NCBI GenBank assembly: GCA_037892935.1
Contig: JAYXKI010000003.1
Span: forward strand, 2,728,001-2,792,000
Length of the DNA: 64,000 bases
Direction of reading: 5' to 3'
Source: Phlebopus portentosus
Lineage: Eukaryota; Basidiomycota; Agaricomycetes; Boletales; Boletinellaceae
Below, in pieces: positions 54,319 through 64,000 of the stretch; the stretch's first letter is position 1, and every line of letters starts with the position of its first letter. The notes under the pieces are model-generated. The model worked only from the letters and a program-made list of their open reading frames with translations, ran no database searches and had not been told where the DNA came from. A program made the position numbers and the translations under genes.

Positions 54319-55415
54319 CTAGGTATGGCACTGCAAGATTACTGCATAAACTCACGCTGAAATGTGTCCACTGGCTCTGAAGGCCAACTGACAGTCTGAA
54401 GGTCTGAGTTTGACCTCTGGGGGTCAACCAGATGTGTACAATGTAAGAGGGAGTGTCTGAAATGTGAGGAGTGTATGCTGGTGTCGAGGGGAATGGCTTA
54501 GAGAAGGGGGAAACAAAATACAAAAGGGTGCCGTGTCAGAAGTGTAAACTGAGCCACCTACTCTGAGGTCGAAAACTAGCTAGCTAAGTCGATGATGTAA
54601 AATAAGAGATCAAAAGAACTCGTCGACACGATCCTAACAGATCAAGAATCACAATGAACGGATAAGAAATGAGGGAGATACAGACTGAACAAGATATCGG
54701 AAAACTATCGTAAAATCGGAACTTGGTGAAATGAAGCGGAACTCTGCGGAACTCGTGGGTGAAAATACTCGAAGATGAAGAATGATGAGACGAATCGAAC
54801 GAATGCTGAATCAAGGTGATCGGTGGAGAACTGATGGAGATATAGCAAAATCGACGATCTGCTGGGCTGGAGTATATGCACAACTGGTGCAACTATCGGA
54901 ACTGGACTGGAACTTGAGGGAACGGACTAAGATGAAGCTGGGAGACTAGGGAACTTGACTGGAGATGATATGAGTCAAAACTGGGGCGTTCTGGGGCTCC
55001 CCCTTTTCATTAGAGCAGCACAGGAGGCTTATATACAGCAGTGAGCCACCTATACAACAAAGGCTCGAAACATGATTCAGGGAGATAAATAAGGAAAGAA
55101 ACCAAATAAAATGTAAATATGGACATCCAACCAAGTCATCTGCATCACAGCCTGTCGCCTGAAAGGGGTAGACAATAGAGAGTGAGGCTGGATGGAGGGG
55201 AACAGAAGGCTGCTGAACCGTAAATGCACAACCTACTGATCCACACTACAGATCCTTCCACATATGGTCAAGGTCAATTGTTCTGATGATTGGCATATCA
55301 GATCGTCCAAATAGAGTAGATCCGAGCTCAAATCCGCAGGTATCTCTACAGCGCAGTGCATTGGCCATGCTGTGTGGGACATGGAATGCACTCATGCACA
55401 TCTTCAGGCTGGTGC
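54319..55415 (-). pseudogene. Decayed partial duplicate of Argonaute linker exon, split by about 1 kb
   Basis: 54319-54353 matches 53695-53729 and 55352-55413 matches 53733-53794 of the Argonaute linker exon, with changes mainly C-to-T/G-to-A at CpG. The intervening 1 kb (54354-55351) is not Argonaute. It contains two GAGCCACCTA words and TGTCAGAAGTG at about 54534, possibly part of an old LTR or foreign insertion, but no element ends or target duplication could be fixed. The duplicate lies directly beside the gene, as a head-to-tail partial copy. Confidence 0.7.
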
Positions 55416-55639
55416 TGAATGGACCTGTAAGGTAATTGGCTCCTTATGTTGAGCCACCAAATTGTGGATGCGTACGCATCCACATTCTGGACCATCTCTC
55501 ACCTTGCAGATTGCAATGACTTCAGGCCACTTCATTACCTTTTCTTTTAATTGTTGTTCTGGCTGTTGGGAGGTCTGTGGTTCTTGGACACCTTTGTCCC
55601 TATTGCAGTGGGCAGCCCAGGTGTAGAGGCAGTATGTTG

Positions 55640-55765
55640 AGTGCTGCTGAACCTGTGCACTTAGCCAGGGCAGCACCTATTATACTGTGGCTGTTTGCCA
55701 GCCAGCTGGAGGTGTGCTATGCGCTGCTGAACCTGTGCCACTTAGCTGGGGCGGTGCTAGTGCAC
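55640..55765 (-). repeat. Two inverted units of the 82-bp repeat family
   Basis: GCTGCTGAACCTGTGC(A/C)ACTTAG occurs at about 55647 and 55724, the reverse complement of the array unit at 1855-2300. The two units are 77-80 bp apart and diverged. The open frame at 55577-55891 is a by-product. Confidence 0.75.
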
Positions 55766-55839
55766 TCTGACCTTGTGTTAACCAGTTTGGGCCTTGAAGC
55801 CAGTGCAAGTTCCTTTGTCCTGTCAACAGTATCTAGTGT

Positions 55840-56458
55840 TAACACTTTTGACCATTTATTATCTCCAACAAGTAGCATTGGTCTATATTAGTATAGGTGT
55901 ATATGAGTGTATGCCTAGCTCACATAGATTCTGTAGTAAGCTGTACATGTAATTAGTTACATGCTTGTATAGGTCTGTAAGTAGTATACTATTGATATAT
56001 TTAAGTTTAATAAAAATTAAATATGTTCTCCGATATGCTCATGGTCTCTAATAAGTGCTATCTATGATAATATATGACTGTCTATATCTTTAATATGCTA
56101 TGGCAATATATCACCTATAAGAACTATCAACTATAAGTATCTAGTATCAGCTATAAACTCATACTAATTACTATAAGGCACTATGCACTATGCGCTAGTA
56201 GCATTATAAATCTGTATCAATTGCTACAGGTTGCTATATATTATGCACTATTCATCTCTTTCTAGTACTATGAATAAATATTAACTATAGCATCTATACA
56301 CTGTTACAGCCCTCTCTATAGTAGGGGGTCACGATAAATCACTATGGACTACTAACCTACTATAGGCTGCTATATAGCAGCCTATAGTAGTGAGTAGCTA
56401 TGAGTAGCTATGGGTAGCTATGGGTAGCAGTGGATAATTTGGACTATTTTCCTGATGA
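55840..56458. repeat. AT-rich repeat of the inverted-repeat family
   Basis: TATATAGTATCA-type AT-rich sequence ends with GGACTATTTTCCTGATG at 56441-56457, the same terminus as at 26458-26471 and, inverted, at 34853-34870. TATAGCAGCCTATAGTAG-like short palindromes are present. No gene. Confidence 0.7.
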
Positions 56459-56685
56459 AGGAAGAGGCAAAAAATAATATTTTTGCCATTTTGGGGTCAA
56501 ATCTTTACCTATTCTCTCAATCTTTGTTTTTAAATGAAAGCCCTTTCGAAAAGATGAATTTAGCAACTTAGATGATGTGAAACCATTGAGTTTTGGGTGA
56601 GATATGATTTTATTTGTGTTTTGAGGCTCTTGTGACATGAAAAGTGATGAAATCACATGATTGCCAACAATTTTGCAACTAGCTG
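56459..56685 (+). mobile_element. Foldback element fragment (FB4)
   Basis: Right-arm end of the FB family (AGGAAGAGGCAAAAAATAAT to CAACTAGCTG, then TA). The left arm and loop are missing, cut at the AT-rich repeat terminus. A 70-codon minus frame here is repeat DNA. Confidence 0.82.
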
Positions 56686-56687
56686 TA

Positions 56688-57101
56688 TATCTAGATAGTT
56701 TGTATAGTGAGGTTTAGAATTATATTTAGGAAGAAACATCAATTGTCTGAGAAGAGAGAGGCTGATACTCTAAGCTAGCATGAAGTGCTACAGTATGTCT
56801 AGTATCACAGTAGTCCTGGCATCATGCAACATAAACTTCACTCAGTTCTGTGCAAGCATATCTTTTTAGGGCTAAAAAGAAAAGGTGAACTCTTGTTTTT
56901 ATACTGTTATGCAGGTGTTACAGCTATTCATAAACTATTAAAAAACATGCAGCACAATTCTGGAAGGAATGCTTGAAAGCCTCCTTAAGGTTTTTTAATG
57001 CTGGTATACATTCAGTGACTGATTTTTTACCCTTCACATGATCCTTTTGTATACACATATAACTACAAAAACCCTCATGTAAACCTACATTTCTTTTCAC
57101 T
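56688..57101. other. 3' flank of URB1
   Basis: About 400 bp with no recognised gene. It likely contains the URB1 3' untranslated region and terminator. No AATAAA is visible on the minus strand near 57100, and no repeat was recognised. Confidence 0.5.
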
Positions 57102-60100
57102 TTAACCAACCGGATCACGAGATATTTTCCCACGTAGTCCCGCTCTGCCGAGTTTCAACGCCTGTGTTCTCGCCCACTCGCCCAGAGGGGACTTCACATC
57201 TCCGGCCAATGCTCTCCAGAGCAAGAGACGGCTTGTCAGTTGATCCCATGCAGGACCATCCGCACCGTTTCTCAGCGACACGCTCCACATGTTCTCCACT
57301 GCCCGTCCCCAGGTCTCGAGATTATTCTGGAACACTGGCTGATGCAGCCCAACATTTGGATGCGGCGGAAGCAACTGACGTTTGGTGTTTTCAGTGCAAG
57401 GCGTGCACACAGACGTTGGAACGTCATGAGAGTCCTCGAACGCACGGAGCCGTTCAAGACCGAGACCCATCGCGTCCCTTAATGCGTCACCGGATAGTCT
57501 TTCATTATTCAGCCTCAACAGAACACGGGAGATCAGGCGCAACAAACCAATGTCTTCAACAAACAAGTCAGCTTGGTACAGTCGACTCGGGGTCAAAGAC
57601 AAACCTGAATCAGGTGTCAGGCGCATCAGACACCTGACCAGACTATTCTGCAATCCACTATTCGTTACTTGACCAAGTTGATTCTGGTCGGCGACCAGAG
57701 AAATATTTTCCAAGATTTTTACCCAGGCGATACTTTCATCGTGTTTCATCGTCAAAAGCTGCATTTCAATCCAGTGAATCAATGAGGATCGATAAACGAG
57801 GGCGTTTGTAGCGCGTGTGTGATATGTTAGATTGGCTAAGACCTTCATGATTGGTCAGTAACCGACGACGACGCGGGTGGTTTATTGCCTTACTTCTAAT
57901 ATAGAATGGCGCAACGTTCCGTCAACGTGTGAGCCCTGGAACATACTGGCAAGTAGATCCCATGTATGGCGACGTTTCACGATGCTCCAATCATCGCTAT
58001 TCAATATACTATCTGCTAAGAAGCGGACAATCCAGCCCCGTTCCTTCCTCCAATTGTCGGTGCTGCTATAAAGCATACCGTAAAGAAGTGGAACGTCTCC
58101 GTGGTCCATCCGTGGTCGTTGCAGGAGAAAACGTGCCGAGATCGGATAAATAAAAGTTGAAGGGTAGAAGATGCCTCGAAGCGCGTGAGAAAAGAATAAC
58201 GTTGTCAACGATGGAAGGCGTGGCGGGATTTCATTTGCCTGGTCTGACGGAGCGCGCATGAGATCACAAATGAGGTCGAGCAGATGAACAACATGTGCTT
58301 TCTCCTGCATATCCGCTGCCTATTTTGCGACCTTAGTCATGAAAAAGAGAATAATTCGATGGTAGGTACTGACCTTCATTAGTTTATATAGGGTCCCTAG
58401 CTGTAGGAGAGCAACTTTGCGAACGTTGTCATCTATCGAAGATAGGCATCGTATGACAAGGGATACCACATTTGTACGGAAAAGCGATACCCATGAAAGG
58501 GCAAACCGAGGAGGACATTCAGCCAACATCGAAGAGAAAAGCAGAAGAATGAAGATCGGATCGTAGAATTGACTGTCCTCTGGGCGAGATTCTACAACCT
58601 CGTCTCGGACGTTAAGACTTCGCCTGTCAGGGAAGGACAAACATGTGCGAAGTATGCGATTAGCATCTAAACTCGAGACAGAATCTAGAATTGTCCCTTG
58701 AACGGTAGTCTTCGAATGCGGCCACTGAGCAAAGACAGATGCTACGGGCATCCTGCGTTGCTCTTCGAAGAAAGAAAGAATAGCGAGGACTTGACGGTCG
58801 GATGTAGCCAACGAACCCGAATACAACTGTGCCAGAGATTGGACGTGTGATGGCTGGCACGCATTGTTTGGGTAGGTGAAGAAAAGCGCATATAATACTG
58901 ACGCGATTGCCTCCTTCTCGGTGCATGACGGGTCAGATGATGCTAACCTGAGAAAGTCTCTATGCTGCAGGATACTCTGGAGGTGCTTGTTAACCGTTAC
59001 AGGCTGACGGAATAATTAGAGAGAAAAGCATCCAGTATATAGCATGACTATCCATACCTTCAGAGTCGTCTTTTTCAACAGAGCTTCTACGAGGTGCATC
59101 GAGTATGTGTGACCGACGTGATGACGGATAGCTGCCGCGATGACCGGCTCAGCGTAATGGGAAGCAATGCCTCTACTAAGCCATATGGCGTTGGCTGTTC
59201 GTGTCTGCCGTGAGAACACAATTCGACGAGGACGCAGTTCACTCACTGATTGCGTAAAGATAATGCTCGATTAGATCGATGCTCTTCTTTATTTCTGATA
59301 GATGTCGTACGGCCCATTGCAGTGAATGGGTGATAATGGCATCTACAGTAAGCAACGTGCTCTCCGGACAGATATCTAAAAGTGGCTGAACTAAGCATAG
59401 CGTTGCGGAATGCAATCTGGAAGGTGGTAACAAGGCTATGCTCCTGGTGAGCTCTTCAAGGAACTTGCTTCTGAGCGTCGGGAAATGCTTGATCATCTGC
59501 ACTAGACAATACCCGTACAAGGTCTCTCCTGCGGTATCTGAGCAAAGCTTTCCAGTTAGAGAGAGGAAGAGTGTCATCACGAATGACCGCGTATCGCCTT
59601 CCAACAGTTCATTGGCGTCGGCAGTGTCAAGGATGGCAACTATGGCGGGAGCAAGTTTGTTAAGGGTCGGTTTGGCATCCAAGGTACCAGAGCTCAGCCA
59701 CAACCAGAAAGAATGACGGGCAACCGGGGAACGATAAATAAATGAAGCAACGGCATTGGACTGATATACGCTCCAGTCGGTTCCACAGAGCAAAGAGGCT
59801 ATCGAGGTGTCCTCTGGCGGTACCAAGAGTCGGGATGCCCAGAAAATCTCTGCGTCACCCACAGGCTTTCGTAGCATAGTGTCTTCTGTCTCTGGCTGCA
59901 CTCCGCCGCATCCAAACAGGAGACCCATATCAACCGAGTACAAGATTACCTTATCAAGGACAACGCTCTTTGAAAGAATCTTGCGCAAGGAAAGAAACGA
60001 GGCCATGCGCTTCCTCAGCCACCGAGTAAGATGACTGTTGCCGGCGCATTCCGAAAGGCGTGTGAGCAAGGCCTCAGCAAACAAAGGAAGCTCAGCTTTT

Positions 60101-63100
60101 GCCACGGTGTCATGCTCGACGTCACGAATTTCAAGAGTTTGAAGAGTTTGAAGGAGTTGATCAGTGATTGCGAGTAATCCATCTTGTGACATGTACTTCA
60201 TCCAAATACAAGATCCAGAAAGCTACTAAAACTTAGTTATTGGCACGATTTGGCGAATATACGGATTACTCACGTAACTCCACGATGCATATTCTAAGCT
60301 ATTGTTCGTAACCATGACCCAATGGTCACAAATAGGAGACACAAGAAGACGATCCGAGTCGGAGCTTGCATCAAGCATAGTGCCTAACAGCTGATCTAAT
60401 GCTAGAGACACTGTTCAGCCCTTAGTTACACCATTATATCTTCCGAATAAAGACATACCCGGAATAATATAACGAGACAAGTCTTGGTCGCATGCAAGCA
60501 GCCTCAAGCTCTGCCTTTCAAACAAAGCAAAGCTCTTAAGTGCAGTAAATTGCTGAGCAGGAAGCTCGAGCTTGGCACCCTCCAGAAGCACATTCAGCAC
60601 CTCAAGAACATGAACGGTGCTGCCTTGACATCTCTGATCATATAGACGATGGGTCATGAGACCGAGGAGGCTCCTGTATTGGTAGAATGTATGGTGACCT
60701 TTTCCTTTTCGCAGAGCTGTCCGAAGAATGGAGATTAACCGTGCACCTGGCTGTGAATCCAAATCTAAGTGTAACAGTATCCAGTCTAGCGGGACCCTGA
60801 GGATTACTGAGTTTTAGTCAAGCTCTGTGCATACAGGCACTTACCGGCTCGAAATGTCTTCATCAGTAAGAGCCCACAAGGACCCAGATCCCGGAGCTAG
60901 ATGGAGACAGAAGCTCGATAAGGCCGGAGCATAGAGGCGCTTGATCACGCATGCTACGCGATTAACAACGGCCGGAGAAAGAGGATGATCAAGAAAGCGT
61001 GTGCGATCTACTAATTCGTAGGCCAGAGACACCGCTATCTCTCCTTCCGCTTCTCAAACAATCAGACGTCAAGGTAATAAAAAGATGCGAGTGGTCTCAC
61101 CATTCTCAAGTTGACCGGCTCGTGCAATGAGATCGAGCTCAGCCGATGGAGCATTCGTGTCAGTGGTTTGAGATGTAGGCTGCGGCATCAATGAGCACCA
61201 TGCAAGACAATTGTCCAAGATGTTGCATTCGCCACGCAGTGCTGCTGCAATACTTGGAAATTCCGCAAATGCTCCGCCGCCTGTCACAGCCATCCTGAGG
61301 TTCCTTGTAATGTCGTGAAGGACTCTCACGTGAGGTTGTTTACCGACCAGCCCGACGATTACCTTCCTTGTGAATGTTGTCAAGGAGAGCGCGTCAGACG
61401 CTTCTAGTGTTTTGGACTGCATTCTCGCGTGTAGCTGCTGCAGAACGGTGACAAGCACAGGGCTAATGCTCGACGATGAGCTCGAGTCACTTGACGATGT
61501 TGTGAGGGAGTCCAGCTCCTCAAGGTAGCGGTGCGGCGTCTTAAAACAGCGCAGCATGCACGCCTCAAGGAAGGACATGGTACACTGCCGCTCATCGCTA
61601 AGACGCACACCGTCGAATGTATATGCGTCGGCATTTCGTACTGTTGCGGGCAATGCATCCAGCCATATGTGCAATTCCTCTGGATCATGCTGAAATAGAA
61701 GACTGTCCCGCAATGCCTGGACGAGAAGTGTTGAGACGGCTTGGCGAACTGGCACATGGTTCGTTTTTAAGTAAATATCGAGTAGGATATATAGATTCGA
61801 TGGACCCGAAGTAACTGCAATAAATGTATCAGACCTGAATGCTGCGTAGGACTTGTTTCGTATTCACCTGCTTTTGCGTGCCAAACGAACTGGTCGCTTT
61901 CCGTCAACATGCAAAGGACATGTAGCTGCTGCAATCTCTTCAGTCCCCGAATTTCCTCAACGTCAGGTACGCTATTGTCGTCAAAACAAGCGATAGTCCG
62001 TAAAGACTTAGCCACATCGTATCTCACCTCCGCTATAAGCGATGGCATACAGCGGTGATAAAGCAACAGAATCCTCTGCGAAAGCTCTGCTAGCATAGCG
62101 GACCTGACGGTGGGTTCTGAAATAGCTTGTTGAGCGGTCGAAAACGCGATCACCACGTTTACCTCGGGCACTCGTTTCCGAATCTCACGGTCAATCTCAA
62201 TAAGACGCCGAGCCCATTGACCTTCCACCTCATCCTCTTCTAGGGCCAACTTGACAACACGAAACGCATCTTGCACCGATTCGTATTTGCCAAGGCATTG
62301 GGCGAGCAGAAGTCCCGCGGTATGTTGCAACAGCGCGTGAGATGATTGGAGGGCTTTTGTTAGATGCGTCTTGAGAATGGTTGACGGAAAGATGTTGTTT
62401 AAGACGACGGGGAGAGAAGGCGGCACAGGTTGGTAAGTCGATTGTGTCTTGCTCAGCCTCGTAGGCAGATGGAAACTTTCAGTGGGAACCGGTAAAGACA
62501 CTATGGCACCATAAAAGGCCATACTTGCGAGCCATTTGGATGAAAGGCGAGGCTCCAATGTCGGGCTCAGGAACTGCAAGTACCCAGCAGCAAGCTCCGG
62601 ACAGGCACTCAGAATTTTCAGGGCCAATTCCTGCTGGCGTGCATCATCGCCGACTTTGAGCATCTTGAGAACGTTTGCCAAGATCTTGTTATGTATCCTC
62701 TCTCCTCTAGCGGAACTTTCACGTTCATCATCTGGCCGAGGGTACCACCCATTATCGGCAAAACATATCCCTACTCCTCTGTGCGTGCATGTTGCGAGTA
62801 AAAAGTGATGAACAACGTCGGCTGGGACATTCTTCGAGCTTGTGTCCTCTTGAGAAGAGCAATCGTAAAGCTTAAGTAACTGAGGCAAGCTGTAAGCAGA
62901 AAGTCTGAAGAATTGAAACGGTCGAACTTACGTGCTGCATAACTTTTTCTCCGAACAAGGTGACTTTCAATGTCTTCCGGAGTTTCTGGTCTTGCCAGAT
63001 ATTCGTCCAAAGAATTTCGAGAATATAGTGCACGACAGGATACGCGTCATTTTCGAGTCCTTTGAATATAGATATAAATATATCTCGATATTGCTCCAAA

Positions 63101-63900
63101 AACATGGCTTTTATGTGCGAGGACGAAGACAAGAAGGAACAGATGAATTGCAAGCAAAGGGTACGAATGTCCGGCTTGGCGAGCACGTTTTGACTCGCAG
63201 CCTTATCTCTTCTGCGCATATGAAGAAGTTTCTGAAAGATCTATGAAATGTTAAGTAGGTCCTTGAACACCGGATCCTGAGGCTCACCTTCACGTCCCAC
63301 GGAAACGTCTCCAACAGACACTTTTGTTCCTTTCCGCCTGCAAAATTTGACACAGCATTCAATAGTTTCAAAGATGCGAAGCACAGTTCTAGATGTCCAC
63401 CGGAGAGATGTGAATTTAGCTTTCGAAGCCAACGAGGAGTAAGCAAATTCTTGACAATTGGATGACCAAGAGATTGATACACAAAATATTGAGTCGTAAG
63501 GGTCAAGAGAGAGGCCAAAATCGACAAGCAAACCGCCTCCACTGTCGGCTACAATGACGCGCGGTGAGAACCAAGCGCAGAGAGAGATAGTTTCTGAGGG
63601 ACATACCCGCTGCCGTTTCTCAAGTAGTGCAAATATGTCCTCTGCCCCAGACGAAAGCTCCAGCCATTCCCTCACGAGTACCAAACGCGCGTCTTGCAGA
63701 GACAATGATGACTCTTCAAAATTTAAGGAGATTTGATCTCTCAGTGCCTTTAAGGCTGCAGAGACATCAGCAACGCGACAGATGATTGTCAAAGAATGTC
63801 CGCTCACGGTCAATCGGTACGTCCTGTCTGCTGGAACGGAAAAAGTTGTGAATGTCACGACCGGTAGCCAGACGCGGTCCGCTTGGTGCCATTTTTCTAT
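57102..63900 (-). CDS. URB1: URB1/NPA1, nucleolar pre-ribosomal-associated protein 1
   Basis: URB1 (Npa1) is a large nucleolar protein needed for early 60S ribosomal subunit assembly, acting with helicases and box C/D snoRNPs. The minus strand gives about 2,060 codons over 13 exons in this window: 63900-63607, 63548-63288, 63240-62932, 62879-61867, 61814-61101, 61052-60845, 60796-60459, 60410-60274, 60226-59247, 59204-59058, 59003-58374, 58315-57894 and 57842-57102. All twelve introns are 42-58 nt with GT-AG ends, and the junctions I checked keep frame. Diagnostic N-terminal signatures are KPDIRTLCLQFICSFL, FKGLENDAYPVVHYIL, and HHFLLATCTHRGVGICFADNGWYPR near 62800-62730. The C-terminal region (LANLTYHTRATNALVYRSSLIHW) matches the family's end domain. 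Yeast Npa1 is about 1,760 residues, so this is a full-length-class protein. The start is unresolved: the ATG at 63892 is out of frame with exon 1, whose frame is open back to 63900, so a short first exon may lie beyond the window. No stop interrupts the exons; it is likely functional. Confidence 0.93.
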
Positions 63901-64000
63901 TTATTGAACTGTCTGTCCACAGCAGAAGCGCAGACTCGGTTTGTGTGTAGCGGTGCCCAGTCCAGGGTGACTCGAAAGTCGCGTAAATAAATTTCTCTAG
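63901..64000. other. Upstream region of URB1
   Basis: Likely promoter or 5' leader of URB1. No clear TATA box, and no second gene begins within these 100 bp. Confidence 0.4.

Noticed and set aside
54354..55351. A solo LTR inside the Argonaute duplicate
   Set aside because: Several TGT...ACA pairs are possible but none is flanked by a target duplication, and no second copy is in the window.
57164..57637. A 157-codon plus-strand ORF opposite URB1
   Set aside because: It is antisense to the URB1 last exon, with no independent support.

Overview
The window is repeat-dominated nuclear DNA of a filamentous fungus, most likely an Agaricomycete (Basidiomycota). The evidence is an intron-rich host gene with introns of about 42-58 nt, an Argonaute of fungal type, a Plavaka-like transposase relic, and LTR retrotransposons nested inside one another. 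I cannot name the species.

Layout. 1-1318: the end of a Gypsy LTR inserted in a Copia leader, followed by that Copia's LTR. 1319-10088: decayed sequence with an approximately 82-bp tandem repeat, a minus-strand coding relic (about 2560-6350) and a Tc1/mariner-type transposase relic (8308-9454). 10089-24118: an old minus-strand Copia element (Copia-2). It is split by an intact plus-strand Copia (Copia-1, 12073-18331, TSD CAAAC), and its 5' LTR is split by a 1,555-bp solo LTR (22426-23980, TSD AGTAC). 24119-37209: two inverted arms of about 2.35 kb, each with an HSP70 pseudogene and AT-rich tandem repeats. Between them lie foldback elements, a 4.7-kb DNA transposon with 8-bp TSDs (28921-33641), a Plavaka-like relic and a Gypsy LTR scrap. 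37345-37760: another HSP70 fragment.

38423-54318: an Argonaute gene on the minus strand, cut in one exon by a 12.8-kb Gypsy element (Gypsy-A, 40823-53608, TSD GTACC, paired 1,605-bp LTRs). Its 5' end runs into a decayed partial duplicate of itself. 55420-57100: more repeats. 57102-63900: URB1/NPA1, a ribosome-biogenesis gene on the minus strand. It appears intact over 13 exons and is the only clearly functional host gene here.

Three points stand out. (1) Three introns of the transposon gene at 29492-32795 are near-identical to one another (introner-like). (2) Gypsy-A carries a 327-codon ORF wholly inside its LTR, and an unrelated-looking 1.55-kb solo LTR carries an ORF of similar layout at nearly the same offset. 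(3) An RNA-silencing gene has been broken by a retrotransposon. Copia-1 has an intact gag-pol and, by eye, identical LTRs, so it may be recently active. The older copies carry stops of the C-to-T/G-to-A kind.
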